A DNA stretch of 33,864 bases from Pararobbsia silviterrae (GCF_003628125.1 NZ_RBZU01000022.1:1-33864), one strand, 5' to 3'. Shown: positions 10,407 through 19,695, counted from the stretch's first letter. The notes: generated from the letters alone by a model not told the origin. Translations and numbers: made by a program.

Positions 10407-10736
10407 TTAACCCATTTCGCCCATTTCACTCCAAGCGAATACGCCAGACTGAATGATTCGCGCGGCGATGTTTTCGCATTTCCGATTTAAAAACTCAATA
10501 CATTCGATTCGCGACCGTGCGCCATCATATTCGGCGATGCTGACTTCTGCCCGCGCGACCGCCTCAGCGATCGAATGCAGAGATGCCGACATCGGTTTCA
10601 CGGCCGCGCGGCAAGACGACAGACCGGCCGATGCGCCGATCACCGGACCCGATGAATCGCACGTCTCTTTCGCCGCGCCGTCCACCCTATTTCTCCCCGC
10701 GCGGCATTCGCCAAATTCAAACAACGAATCAAACAC
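10407..10736 (-). CDS. Possible small protein of unknown function
   Basis: An open frame of 109 residues from a GTG. The C-terminal 65 residues look protein-like and helical (SLHSIAEAVARAEVSIAEY, then FLNRKCENIAARI) and end in WSEMGEMG; the N-terminal 45 residues are Cys/Gly/Ser-rich and unconvincing. No ribosome binding site precedes the GTG. The real start may be further in, for example at the Met in AVKPMSASL. The opposite-strand frame over the same bases looks worse. I do not recognise the family. Confidence 0.28.
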   Translation of the reverse strand: MFDSLFEFGECRAGRNRVDGAAKETCDSSGPVIGASAGLSSCRAAVKPMSASLHSIAEAVARAEVSIAEYDGARSRIECIEFLNRKCENIAARIIQSGVFAWSEMGEMG

Positions 10737-10860
10737 GAGTTTCGAACGCTCGATAATACAAACCGCATCCGCGTTTCAATTCCCCGCACTACCTCGCATT
10801 TTCCAAGCGCTCCGCCGACGCCTCTGTTGTTTCATACGCCGTTTTAAATGTTTTAGTCGG

Positions 10861-10890
10861 TTGACACTCAATGACCGCAAAAGGCTGAAT
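10861..10890 (+). promoter_or_regulatory. Candidate sigma-70 promoter upstream of the lipoprotein gene
   Basis: TTGACA at 10861-10866 matches the -35 consensus exactly; CTGAAT at 10885-10890 is a weak -10 at 18-base spacing. It lies in an otherwise geneless, less GC-rich stretch (10737-11033) about 145 bases before the start at 11034. Nothing else is recognisable in that stretch. Confidence 0.35.
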
Positions 10891-11033
10891 GGCATGGCGA
10901 AAAATATGAAACAGATGTTTTCGCATCCGCAGCAAATAGCGACAAACGGAATCGGACACGACGGCGCGCCATGCGCCACGTCGGCCGAACGATAAGAGCC
11001 GGCACGGCCGGCGATAACGTCAGGGAGGCAATC

Positions 11034-12314
11034 ATGCAATGGCGAAGCATTCTGCTCGCGGCGACGGCGGGCGCGTGTCTTGTTCTCGCGGGCTGTGGCG
11101 GAGGGGGCAGCGGCGGAAGCGGATCCGGTGACTCGGCCGCATCGAACGCGAGCACGGGCGGATCGACGCAGGCGAATGCGTTGTGCCCGTCATCGCTCGA
11201 TTATTCGACGGTCTACACGGGCGGTTCGGGCGCGGGCGAACTCGTGACGGTCCAGCTCGATACGACCGCGATGACGTGGAAGGTCACTTTCCTCAAGTCG
11301 CCGATTCCCGCCCAAACCGGCACGGCGACTCCGACGCGCGACACGGCACCCTACAACGTCGTGACCGGCACCCTCTCGCGCGTGACCACGCTGCCGACGG
11401 CGAAGCTCAATGCCTGCGCGTACACGCTCAACGGCGCCAGCCTCGACGCGAGCCAGCCCGCGCGGATCTTCGTCGGCAACGGTGTCGCGGGCGGCGCGAT
11501 TCCGGGCGCGACGCTCTCGTACACGAGTCCGGTCGGCACCGGCTCGATCTCGCCGAAGACCTTCCCGTACTACCCGTTCCTCGGCTTCTCGACGCTCGAT
11601 ACGAATCTCGCGAACGTCGCGTCGACGTTCAACGAACTCGGCATCCATACGGTGCCGACGCAGAGCTACACGTCGGTCGCGGTCGACGCGCAGTACACGA
11701 TCAGCGCGTCGGGCACCTACTCCGAATGCACGACGGGCTCGACCTGCAAGACGGGCACCGGCGCGTTCACGCTCGACAGCGCGTCGGGCACGTTCTGGGC
11801 CGCCGACTATATCGACGAAGTCTCGCCGACCAATCCGGCCAACGCACCGCAAGGCACCGGCATCCTGATCGTCGGGAAATTGCGCGGACAGGATGTGCCC
11901 GTGCTCGTGCGCGTCGGCGCGGCGAACCCGCTGACCTTCGTCGTCGACGACGAATCCGGCATCGCGGTGCTCGGGACGCAGACGACGATCGCCTCGGGCT
12001 CGCAGGACGGCGAGTACATCGCCGTCGACGCGAATCTCCAGTATCGAAGCGTGCTGCTCGTCGGCGCGCAGATGTCGCTGCTCGATCCGTTCGACGCGTC
12101 GAACGCGTCGCTCGCCTCGACGTACGACCTCGACTACACGCAGTCGACACCGGGCGTCGTCGGCGTCACGCCGGTGTCCGGAGGCTCGGGCGAGACCGGC
12201 AAGACGATCTTCAACGGCGGCGTCATCGCCTATCTCGACACCGCGAGCGCGACCGCGCCGTATTTCACGGCCGGCGCCTTTGTCGAGAGTCCATCGGGCA
12301 GCCCGAATCCCTGA
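11034..12314 (+). CDS. Lipoprotein resembling DUF2957 proteins
   Basis: A 426-residue protein with a lipoprotein signal: MQWRSILLAATAGACLVLA and then the lipobox Cys in LAGC, so it should be lipid-anchored to a membrane facing the periplasm. A low-complexity Gly/Ser linker follows (about residues 23-45). The rest is Thr/Ser/Gly-rich and beta-strand-like, with two pairs of Cys. It resembles the DUF2957 proteins of Burkholderia, whose function is unknown to me. GGGAGG upstream of the ATG fixes the start; an earlier in-frame ATG at 10971 is less likely because it would hide the lipobox. The OmpW-like gene follows 84 bases downstream, so the two may be co-transcribed as an outer-membrane pair. 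Confidence 0.65.
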   Translation: MQWRSILLAATAGACLVLAGCGGGGSGGSGSGDSAASNASTGGSTQANALCPSSLDYSTVYTGGSGAGELVTVQLDTTAMTWKVTFLKSPIPAQTGTATPTRDTAPYNVVTGTLSRVTTLPTAKLNACAYTLNGASLDASQPARIFVGNGVAGGAIPGATLSYTSPVGTGSISPKTFPYYPFLGFSTLDTNLANVASTFNELGIHTVPTQSYTSVAVDAQYTISASGTYSECTTGSTCKTGTGAFTLDSASGTFWAADYIDEVSPTNPANAPQGTGILIVGKLRGQDVPVLVRVGAANPLTFVVDDESGIAVLGTQTTIASGSQDGEYIAVDANLQYRSVLLVGAQMSLLDPFDASNASLASTYDLDYTQSTPGVVGVTPVSGGSGETGKTIFNGGVIAYLDTASATAPYFTAGAFVESPSGSPNP

Positions 12315-12398
12315 GCGGCGCCCGCACGACACCCGACACCCGATCCCATTCGATCCGCGGGCACGCCGACACACGGCGGCCCGCTCCAGGAGAACGTC

Positions 12399-13241
12399 AT
12401 GAACACGTCCCGGCTTGCGCGGGTCATGCTGTGTATCGCCTTTGCCTTGGGCGCGACGCGCCACGCATCCGCGCAGAGCGCGGGGGCCAACGTCGTCGCA
12501 CTGGGCTGGTTTCACGTGCAGACGCTCGATTCGAGCTCGAATCAAACGACGAGCGTACCGCCCGCGCCGATCTATTCGGTGCTCGGGCTGCCGACCTCGT
12601 TCACGTCGCCCGGCACCTCGCAAACGGTCAGTAACGCCGATACCGTGGGCCTGACGATCACGCACTTTCTGACCGACAACATCGCGATCACGACCGTCGC
12701 CGGCGTGCCGCCGACCTTCAAGGTCTATGGCCAGGGCATTCTTCAGGCGCCGGGCCCCGCGGGCGCGCTCGGCAATGTGAACCTCGGTTCGGCCGCGAAC
12801 AATCCGCTCGTGACGTCGGTGCGCGAGTGGAGTCCGGCCTTGCTGTTCCAGTACTACCTGTTCGACGCGAATGCGCGGTTTCGGCCGTTTGTCGGGCTGG
12901 GCGTCTCGTACAACTGGTTCAGCAGCATTCAGCTGAACCCGAATTTCCAGACCGATTTGAACCAGCAACTCGGCGCCACGCTCGCCGCAGGATCAGGTCA
13001 TCCGACGCCGACGTCGGTCAGCGCGCAGTCGACGCCGTCGTGGCAACCCGTGTTCAACGCGGGGCTCACGTATCACATCGACGATCGATGGTCGGTGATC
13101 GGATCGGTCTCGTTCATCCCGCTGAAGACCGATACGGTCATCACGGTCAAAGCGGCCGACGGGGCCACGCTGTCGCAGAGCCGCAGCACACTCAAGGTCA
13201 ATCCGGTCATCTCGTTCCTCGCGCTCGCGTATACGTTCTAG
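12399..13241 (+). CDS. OmpW-family outer-membrane beta-barrel protein
   Basis: A 280-residue protein with a signal peptide ending near SAQ (residues 1-26). Alternating hydrophobic strands follow, with the OmpW-type segments ALGWFHV, LTITHFLTDNIAI, VREWSPALLFQYYLF and FRPFVGLGVSYNWF, and the chain ends in LALAYTF with the terminal Phe typical of outer-membrane barrels. OmpW proteins are small 8-stranded barrels thought to pass hydrophobic molecules. The segment at residues 40-70 (Ser/Thr/Pro-rich) and the stretch before the final strands are longer than in E. coli OmpW (about 210 residues). An AGGAGAACGTC site precedes the start. It faces the yidC operon across a terminator. Confidence 0.8.
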   Translation: MNTSRLARVMLCIAFALGATRHASAQSAGANVVALGWFHVQTLDSSSNQTTSVPPAPIYSVLGLPTSFTSPGTSQTVSNADTVGLTITHFLTDNIAITTVAGVPPTFKVYGQGILQAPGPAGALGNVNLGSAANNPLVTSVREWSPALLFQYYLFDANARFRPFVGLGVSYNWFSSIQLNPNFQTDLNQQLGATLAAGSGHPTPTSVSAQSTPSWQPVFNAGLTYHIDDRWSVIGSVSFIPLKTDTVITVKAADGATLSQSRSTLKVNPVISFLALAYTF

Positions 13242-13280
13242 CCGCGATCGCTCCAGCCGCCACACGTTCCAGCCGCCATG

Positions 13281-13310
13281 AAAAAAGGCCCGGTCTCGCG
13301 ACCGGGCCTT
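13281..13310 (-). terminator. Intrinsic terminator of the rpmH-rnpA-yidD-yidC operon
   Basis: On the minus strand, 30 bases after the yidC stop, AAGGCCCGGTC pairs with GACCGGGCCTT over 11 bases around a GCGA tetraloop and runs into TTTTTT. This is a textbook intrinsic terminator and separates yidC from the convergent OmpW gene. Confidence 0.85.
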
Positions 13311-13340
13311 CATCGATGCGTACCGCTTGCGCGATGCGGC

Positions 13341-15005
13341 TTATTGCTTCGGCGGCGTCGGCGCCGCGAGCTTCTTCGTCTTGCCCTTGCCCATCATGCG
13401 CGTGATGTAGTACTGCTGCGCGATCGAGAGTACGTTGTTCACGACGTAATAGAGCACGAGACCCGCCGGGAAGAAGAAGAACATGACCGAGAACGCGATC
13501 GGCATGAACATCATCATCTTGGCCTGGACGGGATCCGGCGGCGTCGGGTTCAGGCGCGTCTGGATAAACATCGAGCCGGCCATCAGGAGCGGCAGGATAA
13601 AGAACGGATCCTGCTGCGAGAGATCGTGAATCCAGCCGATCCACGGCGCGCCGCGCATTTCGACCGACGACAGCAACACCCAGTACAGCGAGATGAACAC
13701 CGGAATCTGAATCACGACCGGCAGACAGCCGCCGAGCGGATTGACCTTCTCGGTCTTGTAGAGCTCCATGAGCGCCGCGTTCATCTTCTGCGGATCGCCC
13801 TTGAAACGCTCACGCAGCGCCTGCATGCGCGGCGTGATTTCCTTCATCTTCGCCATCGAGCGGTAGCTCGCGGCGGACAGCGGGAAGAACACCGCCTTGA
13901 TCAGCAGCGTCAGCGCGATGATCGACCAGCCCCAGTTGCCGATCACGCCGTGAATCTTTTCGAGCAGCCAGAACAGCGGGCGCGCGATGATCGTGACCCA
14001 GCCGTAGTCCTTGACGAGATCGAGACCCGGCGCCACCGCGGCGAGCATCTTCTCTTCCTCGGGACCCGCGAACAGCTTCGAATCGATATCGACCGACTGG
14101 CCCGGCGCGATGGTTCCGAGCGGCACCTTGGCGCCGACGCGATAGAGCGTCGGGTCAAACTTCTCGACGTAGTAGGTGCGGTCCTTGCCCTGCGGCGGAA
14201 TCCATGCGGTCGCGAAGTAGTGCTGGATCATCGCGACCCAGCCGTTGTCGGCCTGCGTCGCGAACTCCGCCTTGTTCTTGTCGATATCGCTGAACGTGAT
14301 CTTCTGGAAGTGATGCTGGTCCGTGTAGACCGCCGGTCCGATGAACGTATGCGAGAAACGCGGCGTTTCGACGGGCTGCGAATCGCGTACGAGTTCGAGA
14401 TAGAGCGACGGATTCGCGGGCGCCGTGCCCGCGTTGACGATCTGCTGGTTCACGCCGATCACATAGCTGCCGCGCGTGAATGTGTAGGTCTTCACGAGCT
14501 TCAGGCCGCCCTTCTCTGGCGACTCGAAACGCACGGTCAGCGTGTCCTGGCCGTCGGCGAGCGTCGTCGGGCCCGGCACGAGCGTGAAGACGTCGGTGTG
14601 GTTCGGGAAATCGCCGCCCACGAGGCCCGTGCGCGCGAGGTACTTGTGCGTGGCCGTGTCGTCGAACAGCGTCACGTACGTGTCGGGCTGCTTCGCGTCG
14701 CCTTCCTTGAGCAGTTGCAGACGCTCGAGCGTGCCGCCTTGCGTGCTGATGCGCGCGTCGAACATGTCCGTCTTGACGTCGACGAGCTGCGCTTGCGCGG
14801 CAGGCGCGCCTGATTGCACGGCGGGAGCGCCCGCGGGCGTCGACGCGACATCATTCGCGCCCTGCGCGCCGCTCGCCGCCGGGTGCGGGAGCGACTGGCT
14901 CGGCACGAACATCGACGGATGGCCCGTATGCACTTGCCAGTTGTTGTACAACAGGACGAGCGCCCCAACGAAAATGACCCACAGAACGGATCGTTTGATA
15001 TCCAT
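13341..15005 (-). CDS. yidC: Membrane protein insertase YidC
   Basis: A 554-residue inner-membrane insertase and chaperone that works alone or with the Sec translocon. TM1 lies at about residues 7-23 ([16 protein letters not shown]), followed by an Ala/Pro/Gln linker and the large periplasmic beta domain (about 70-340). The conserved catalytic part begins near 360, with [13 protein letters not shown] carrying the conserved membrane Arg/Lys region, [17 protein letters not shown], and [16 protein letters not shown]. Four further hydrophobic segments end in a basic tail. The length is usual for proteobacteria. The start lies 9 bases after the yidD stop. The normal next gene, mnmE, is missing downstream. 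Confidence 0.97.
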   Translation of the reverse strand: MDIKRSVLWVIFVGALVLLYNNWQVHTGHPSMFVPSQSLPHPAASGAQGANDVASTPAGAPAVQSGAPAAQAQLVDVKTDMFDARISTQGGTLERLQLLKEGDAKQPDTYVTLFDDTATHKYLARTGLVGGDFPNHTDVFTLVPGPTTLADGQDTLTVRFESPEKGGLKLVKTYTFTRGSYVIGVNQQIVNAGTAPANPSLYLELVRDSQPVETPRFSHTFIGPAVYTDQHHFQKITFSDIDKNKAEFATQADNGWVAMIQHYFATAWIPPQGKDRTYYVEKFDPTLYRVGAKVPLGTIAPGQSVDIDSKLFAGPEEEKMLAAVAPGLDLVKDYGWVTIIARPLFWLLEKIHGVIGNWGWSIIALTLLIKAVFFPLSAASYRSMAKMKEITPRMQALRERFKGDPQKMNAALMELYKTEKVNPLGGCLPVVIQIPVFISLYWVLLSSVEMRGAPWIGWIHDLSQQDPFFILPLLMAGSMFIQTRLNPTPPDPVQAKMMMFMPIAFSVMFFFFPAGLVLYYVVNNVLSIAQQYYITRMMGKGKTKKLAAPTPPKQ

Positions 15006-15014
15006 GCTTTTGTC

Positions 15015-15284
15015 TCAATGCCGAGGCTGATTCAGCGCCGAATGTTGGTCGGTGTGTGCCGAGGGTTGGCTCGGCGGAGGCACCAGATCGATGCCGCCGG
15101 CGGAAAACGGATGGCAGCGACAGATGCGCCGCGCGGCGAGGTAAGTGCCGCGCGCGGCGCCATGATACTGGATCGCCTCGCGCGCATAGTCGGAACAGGA
15201 AGGATAGAAGCGACAGCGCTGGCCAAGCATCGGACTGATCGCGAGCTTGTAGAAGCGCAGCAGCGCCAGCAGCACGGTTCGCAT
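15015..15284 (-). CDS. yidD: Membrane protein insertion efficiency factor YidD
   Basis: An 89-residue small membrane-associated protein that assists YidC-dependent insertion. The family core is clear: [24 protein letters not shown], then [12 protein letters not shown]. It begins 5 bases after the rnpA stop and ends 9 bases before yidC, the usual tight order. The last 18 residues are a polar tail. Confidence 0.95.
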   Translation of the reverse strand: MRTVLLALLRFYKLAISPMLGQRCRFYPSCSDYAREAIQYHGAARGTYLAARRICRCHPFSAGGIDLVPPPSQPSAHTDQHSALNQPRH

Positions 15285-15289
15285 GATGC

Positions 15290-15760
15290 TCAGCGCCTCG
15301 TGCCGTCGTGGCCCGGCTCGCCCGGGCGGCCGTCGGACGCCATGCCCGCGGCGGACGCCGTGGACGGGCTCGAACGACGGCGGATCGTGCGAATCGCGTT
15401 ATCGATCAGCGAGACGATTTCCTCGCGGCACATCGCGCGCAACGGCGGCGACGAGGCGCTAGGCATCGCCTTCCGGTCGAAACGAGAATGTAGCCGAAGC
15501 AGCATGTCCCACCCTTCGAGCTCCGCGCGCCTCACGCGAAAGGTTTCGCGTGCGATACGGCGGATCAGGTTGCGCGTTGCCGCGCGCGGCGCGAATTTGC
15601 GCCCGGTGACGAGCCCGAGCCGAGCCGGACCGTCGGTCTGGCGCGCATAGAGCACGAAGTGCGCGCTGCGCGCCCAGGGCCGCAAACGAAAAACGGATGA
15701 AAACTCATCCGTTTTGAGCAGCCGAGCGGATTTGGGAAAACCCTCGTCGCGCGCGATCAA
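15290..15760 (-). CDS. rnpA: Ribonuclease P protein component
   Basis: A 156-residue basic protein that pairs with the RNase P RNA to trim tRNA 5' ends. The family signatures are [14 protein letters not shown] near the N-terminus, [14 protein letters not shown], and the RNR-like motif [15 protein letters not shown] form (here [13 protein letters not shown]). The start codon appears to be TTG at 15760, 17 bases after the rpmH stop, with GGAA-like purines before it; no ATG is available. The C-terminal 30 residues are a Ser/Arg/Gly-rich extension beyond the conserved fold. Confidence 0.93.
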   Translation of the reverse strand: MIARDEGFPKSARLLKTDEFSSVFRLRPWARSAHFVLYARQTDGPARLGLVTGRKFAPRAATRNLIRRIARETFRVRRAELEGWDMLLRLHSRFDRKAMPSASSPPLRAMCREEIVSLIDNAIRTIRRRSSPSTASAAGMASDGRPGEPGHDGTRR

Positions 15761-15777
15761 AGTTCCGCGCGGCAGCG

Positions 15778-15912
15778 TTAGATGGCCAGGCGCTTGCGGC
15801 CCTTGGCGCGGCGAGCGTTGATGACCTTGCGGCCGCCGGCCGTTGCCATACGCACGCGGAAGCCGTGGGTACGCTTGCGACGCGTGACGGAAGGTTGGTA
15901 AGTACGTTTCAT
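15778..15912 (-). CDS. rpmH: 50S ribosomal protein L34
   Basis: A 44-residue, very basic protein beginning [18 protein letters not shown] and ending in AKGRKRLAI, which is the near-universal L34 sequence and length. It is the first gene of the minus-strand operon and a standard marker of the bacterial origin region. Confidence 0.97.
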   Translation of the reverse strand: MKRTYQPSVTRRKRTHGFRVRMATAGGRKVINARRAKGRKRLAI

Positions 15913-16001
15913 GGTTGTTCTCTCAGTAAGTGCCGCGCTTTGCTAATGGGGATGCACGGCCCATGAGGTGGTTGGTGCAGTGGCTTTCGCGGGAACCCGT
16001 T

Positions 16002-16030
16002 ATTTAAGCCGTTTTCCTCTGGGCCGTCAA
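16002..16030 (-). promoter_or_regulatory. Promoter of the rpmH operon
   Basis: On the minus strand TTGACG (16030-16025) and TTAAAT (16007-16002) are separated by exactly 17 bases. They match the sigma-70 -35 and -10 boxes at 5 of 6 and 4 of 6 positions. This puts transcription start about 80 bases before rpmH. Confidence 0.6.
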
Positions 16031-16176
16031 TAGCTTAGGCAGCGACTCGCGCAATACGGCGGCCGAAATAGGGCCCGGCGTGGCGCCCAATGGCCCAGCG
16101 GGGGCGTGCGGGACGGCTTCTCCAGCGTCGGGACGCGACATCGGACGGGGCCGCATCCGTCACCCGCCCGGCTGCC

Positions 16177-16266
16177 TCTGCCTCTGCCTCTGCCTCTGCC
16201 TCTGCCTCTGCCTCTGCCTCTGCCTCTGCCTCTGCCTCTGCCTCTGCCTCTGCCTCTGCCTCTGCC
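16177..16266. repeat. TCTGCC hexanucleotide microsatellite, 15 perfect copies
   Basis: Fifteen uninterrupted TCTGCC units span exactly 90 bases, preceded by a partial unit (CTGCC, 16172-16176). Because the unit length is a multiple of three, all six reading frames stay open through it, giving Ser-Ala, Leu-Pro, Cys-Leu, Ala-Glu or Arg-Gln dipeptide runs. None of these frames has other support. Perfect units with no decay imply recent expansion or ongoing slippage. Confidence 0.95.
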
Positions 16267-16591
16267 TCCGTCCCTGCCCCAACCTCGGCCTCGACGTCGC
16301 CCGCCGTGGGGCGTCGGCCACGTCGATCTCGGCAGCGGACGCCGCGGGGCTCACGGATCATCCGCCCGGCTTGGCGTCGATTCCGTGACCGCATCGGCCG
16401 ACGCCGCGCCGCGGCGTAGCCTTGTGTGTTCACCCGGTCCAGCCTTGTCGGCCGTGCGGGCGGATCGCGCCGCAGCCGGACCGGCCTACTCAAGTAAGTT
16501 GCACGGCGGGCGGCGGATCGCGAGCGTGCGCCGCGATCCGCCGCCGCACAAAGGCCTCGACGCGGATGCCCGCGTCCGCGTGATCCGACCC

Positions 16592-16600
16592 TGTGGATAA
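16592..16600 (-). promoter_or_regulatory. DnaA box (perfect)
   Basis: TGTGGATAA is the exact reverse complement of the consensus TTATCCACA. It lies 208 bases before the dnaA start. Confidence 0.8.
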
Positions 16601-16601
16601 C

Positions 16602-16610
16602 TTGTCCACC
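16602..16610 (+). promoter_or_regulatory. DnaA box (near match)
   Basis: TTGTCCACC differs from TTATCCACA at two positions and lies one base from the perfect box at 16592-16600 in the opposite orientation. Confidence 0.5.
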
Positions 16611-16674
16611 GGGCCGGATTTTGGCGTTAGAATCGCGCTCATCCTGAACGACCAATCCGCACGTCGGCGTTGTC

Positions 16675-16683
16675 TTATCCACA
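16675..16683 (+). promoter_or_regulatory. DnaA box (perfect)
   Basis: TTATCCACA matches the consensus exactly. With the boxes at 16592 and 16602 it forms a small cluster 125-216 bases before dnaA, suited to origin activity and to DnaA autoregulation. Confidence 0.8.
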
Positions 16684-16807
16684 ACACCGAGGCCGCCGCA
16701 TCGCCGCTCGAATCGTGGTGCGGCGGGCGCTGCGCGAGTTCGCCGTGGGCACTGAGACCCCGCCGCACCGGAACTTTTCCGGACCGGCATACAACAAGAC
16801 CGCATCA

Positions 16808-18376
16808 ATGAATGAATTCTGGGAACACTGTTCGACGCTGCTCGAACGTGAGCTGACGCCACAACAGTTTCAAACGTGGATCAAGCCGCTCGCGCCCGTT
16901 GCATTCGACTCGGATGCGAACACGCTGTCGATCGCCGCGCCGAATCGGTTCAAGCTCGACTGGGTCAAGAGCCAGTTCTCGGGACGCATCAGCGATCTTG
17001 CCCGCGATTTCTGGAAGACATCGGTCGACGTCCAGTTCGTGCTCGATCCGAAGGCCGGGCAGCGTCAGGCCGGCTTCACCGCGGGCGGCGCGGCGTCGCA
17101 CACGGGTAGCGCGCCTGTATTGAAGGGCGCGACCGGCACCGTCACGCTCGCGCCGGCCGCACCCGCCTCCGGCGTGCCCGCGAGTGTCGCGCAAGCCAAT
17201 GCCGCGATCGCCGAAGCCGCAGCCGCGACGGTGGCGATGCTGGGCGACGCCGATTCCGATCTGCCGAGCGTCGACGCGAGCGAAGCGGCGGCGGCGCGCC
17301 GGACCTGGCGTCCGGCGGCCACGTCGTCCAACGGCGAAAGCACGTCGACCTACGAGCGCTCGAAGCTGAACCCCGTGTTGACGTTCGAGAACTTCGTGAC
17401 CGGTAAGGCCAATCAGCTCGCGCGCGCGGCCGCGATCCAGGTCGCCGACAACCCGGGCGTCTCGTACAACCCGCTGTTTCTCTATGGCGGCGTGGGCCTC
17501 GGCAAGACCCACCTGATCCACGCGATCGGCAACCAGTTGCTCGTCGACAAGGCCGGCGCGCGGATCCGCTATATCCACGCCGAGCAATACGTGTCGGACG
17601 TCGTCAAGGCGTACCAGCGCAAGGCCTTCGACGAATTCAAGCGTTATTACCATTCGCTCGACCTGCTGCTGATCGACGATATCCAGTTCTTCTCGGGCAA
17701 GTCGCGCACGCAGGAAGAGTTCTTCTATGCGTTCGAGGCGCTCGTCGCGAACAAGGCGCAGGTCATCATCACGAGCGACACCTATCCGAAAGAAATCAGC
17801 GGGATCGACGACCGGCTGATCTCGCGCTTCGATTCGGGTCTGACGGTCGCGATCGAACCGCCCGAACTCGAAATGCGCGTCGCGATTCTCATGCGCAAGG
17901 CGCAGTCGGAGGGCGTGCAGGTGTCGGAGGACGTCGCGTTCTTCGTCGCGAAGCATCTGCGCTCGAACGTGCGCGAGCTCGAAGGCGCCTTGCGCAAGAT
18001 CCTCGCGTATTCGAAGTTCCACGGCCGCGACATCACGATCGAGCTCACGCGCGAGGCGCTCAAGGATTTGCTGACCGTCCAGAACCGCCAGATTTCGGTC
18101 GAAAACATTCAGAAGACCGTGGCGGACTTCTACAACATCAAGGTCGCCGACATGTATTCGAAGAAGCGCCCCGCGAATATCGCGCGGCCGCGGCAGATCG
18201 CGATGTATCTCGCGAAGGAGCTCACGCAGAAGAGCCTGCCCGAGATCGGCGACCTGTTCGGCGGGCGCGATCATACGACGGTGCTCCACGCGGTGCGCAA
18301 GATCGCCGAGGAGCGCAGCAAGGACGCCCAGCTCAACCACGAACTGCACGTGCTCGAGCAGACCCTCAAGGGCTGA
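16808..18376 (+). CDS. dnaA: Chromosomal replication initiator protein DnaA
   Basis: A 522-residue AAA+ initiator that binds DnaA boxes and opens the origin. Domain I starts [20 protein letters not shown] and ends near residue 85. Domain II is a long Ala/Ser/Thr-rich linker (about 85-185), longer than in E. coli, as common in Burkholderia. The ATPase domain has Walker A GGVGLGKT at 227-234 and Walker B LLLIDD at about 286-291. The C-terminal DNA-binding domain carries the signature [15 protein letters not shown]. The start was placed at the first Met of domain I; upstream in-frame codons are not DnaA-like. The ribosome binding site is weak. Confidence 0.97.
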   Translation: MNEFWEHCSTLLERELTPQQFQTWIKPLAPVAFDSDANTLSIAAPNRFKLDWVKSQFSGRISDLARDFWKTSVDVQFVLDPKAGQRQAGFTAGGAASHTGSAPVLKGATGTVTLAPAAPASGVPASVAQANAAIAEAAAATVAMLGDADSDLPSVDASEAAAARRTWRPAATSSNGESTSTYERSKLNPVLTFENFVTGKANQLARAAAIQVADNPGVSYNPLFLYGGVGLGKTHLIHAIGNQLLVDKAGARIRYIHAEQYVSDVVKAYQRKAFDEFKRYYHSLDLLLIDDIQFFSGKSRTQEEFFYAFEALVANKAQVIITSDTYPKEISGIDDRLISRFDSGLTVAIEPPELEMRVAILMRKAQSEGVQVSEDVAFFVAKHLRSNVRELEGALRKILAYSKFHGRDITIELTREALKDLLTVQNRQISVENIQKTVADFYNIKVADMYSKKRPANIARPRQIAMYLAKELTQKSLPEIGDLFGGRDHTTVLHAVRKIAEERSKDAQLNHELHVLEQTLKG

Positions 18377-18462
18377 CGTCCGGCCCCGGGAAGCGGCGCA
18401 TGCCGGGCGCCCGGCGAGGGGCTGAAAACGCTTGCGGAGCAAGCCTCCGAACGAATCCTGAC

Positions 18463-18499
18463 CGGCTCGGCCCCAAATTTGCTGGGCCAGCCGTTTTTT
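18463..18499 (+). terminator. Intrinsic terminator between dnaA and dnaN
   Basis: Bases 18463-18473 pair with 18484-18493 in a 10-bp stem with one bulged C, a 10-base loop, and a run of six T directly after. It lies 87 bases downstream of dnaA and 92 bases before dnaN, so dnaN probably has its own promoter or is reached by partial read-through. Confidence 0.65.
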
Positions 18500-18591
18500 A
18501 GGGCAAAATACAGGATTAGTGTGGCCGGCGCGCGGCAATTTTTGCTGCAGCGCCGCACAGAGCGAACGAGCGTCTAAATCAAAGGATCTCT

Positions 18592-19695
18592 ATGCAATTG
18601 GTCAAGACCGAACGAGACAATCTCTTGGGGCCACTGCAGACCGTCAGCGGCATCGTCGAGCGCCGACACACGCTGCCGATTCTTGCGAACCTGCTGATCA
18701 CGAAAGCGGGTGCGGACGTTTCGTTCCTATCGACCGATCTCGAATTACAGATCACCACGCGAGCCGGGTTCGGCATCGGTAACGACCAGGCGTCGACGAC
18801 GGTTGCGGCGCGCAAGCTGCTCGACATCCTGCGCGCGATGCCCGACGGAGAAGTGAGCCTCACATTGTCGGACAAGCGTCTGACCGTCCAATCGGGCAAG
18901 AGCCGCTTCGCGCTGCAGACGCTGGCGGCCGACGAGTTTCCGACGGTCGCGCAGGCGAAGGACTATGGCGCGGTGCTCGACTTGCCGCAGAAGCGCTTCC
19001 GTCAGTTGCTCGGCATGGTCCACTTCGCGATGGCGCAGCAGGACATCCGCTATTACCTGAACGGCATGCTGCTCGTCGTGGACGGCAAGCAGCTGATGGC
19101 GGTCGCGACCGATGGGCATCGGCTCGCGTATGCGGCGACCGAGCTCGACGAGTCGTTCCAGCGTCAGGAAGTCATCGTGCCGCGCAAGACGATCCTCGAA
19201 CTCCAGCGCTTGCTTGAAGACACCGACGATCCCTTGAAGATCGAGATCGCGGCGACGCAGGCGAAGTTCACGTTCGGCCGCGTCGAATTGGTGTCGAAGC
19301 TTGTCGAAGGCAAGTTCCCCGATTTCCAGCGCGTGATTCCGAAGGGTTACAAGAACGCCTTCACGATCGGCCGCGACGAGCTCCAGCGTTCGTTGCAGCG
19401 CGCGGCGATTCTGACCTCGGACAAGTTCAAGGGCGTGCGTTGCCTGATCGGTCCGGGTCAGATGAAGATCCTGTCGACGAATGCCGATCAGGAAGAGGCC
19501 CAGGAAGAACTCGAGATTGCCTATGACGGCGACTCGCTCGACATCGGTTTCAACGTGACCTATCTGCTCGACGCGCTCGCCAATCTGAAGGTCGAGACGC
19601 TGCAGATCTCGCTTGGTGATTCGACGGCGAGCGCGCTGATCACGATTCCTGACAATGACACATTCAAATATGTCGTCATGCCGATGCGCATCTGA
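18592..19695 (+). CDS. dnaN: DNA polymerase III beta subunit (sliding clamp)
   Basis: A 367-residue ring-forming clamp that holds polymerase III on DNA. The sequence begins MQLVKTERDNLLGPLQTVSGIVERRHTLPILAN (first domain), continues with NGMLLV and ATDGHRLAYA in the second domain, and ends with the conserved YVVMPMRI, which forms part of the peptide-binding cleft. Length is normal. It sits between dnaA and gyrB in the standard order. Confidence 0.97.
   Translation: MQLVKTERDNLLGPLQTVSGIVERRHTLPILANLLITKAGADVSFLSTDLELQITTRAGFGIGNDQASTTVAARKLLDILRAMPDGEVSLTLSDKRLTVQSGKSRFALQTLAADEFPTVAQAKDYGAVLDLPQKRFRQLLGMVHFAMAQQDIRYYLNGMLLVVDGKQLMAVATDGHRLAYAATELDESFQRQEVIVPRKTILELQRLLEDTDDPLKIEIAATQAKFTFGRVELVSKLVEGKFPDFQRVIPKGYKNAFTIGRDELQRSLQRAAILTSDKFKGVRCLIGPGQMKILSTNADQEEAQEELEIAYDGDSLDIGFNVTYLLDALANLKVETLQISLGDSTASALITIPDNDTFKYVVMPMRI

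Larger units (their letters stand above)
16031..16807. other. Putative oriC / dnaA control region
   Basis: This 777-base gap between the divergent rpmH operon and dnaA holds two perfect DnaA boxes and one near-match at 16592-16683, a TCTGCC hexamer tract at 16177-16266, and a conserved-looking TTGGCGTTAGAATCGCG stretch (16621-16637) that may include the dnaA -10 box (TAGAAT). The long frames on both strands here are products of high GC and the hexamer repeat. The position fits the replication origin of the main chromosome, though three boxes alone do not prove it. No obvious AT-rich unwinding element was seen. Confidence 0.6.

Noticed and set aside
10453-10995. A 180-residue plus-strand frame before the lipoprotein gene
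   Set aside because: Irregular composition and no ribosome binding site; the minus-strand frame in the same place looks slightly better and is itself only weakly supported.
16177-16266. Possible CRISPR array
   Set aside because: The units are 6 bases with no spacers; it is a microsatellite. No cas gene or other repeat-spacer pattern was seen anywhere, including next to tniQ.
16035-16862. A 275-residue minus-strand frame with a long Ala-Glu repeat, overlapping dnaA's start
   Set aside because: The repeat comes from the TCTGCC microsatellite, the rest is Arg/Ala-rich shadow sequence, it overlaps DnaA boxes and dnaA, and no ribosome binding site or domain supports it.
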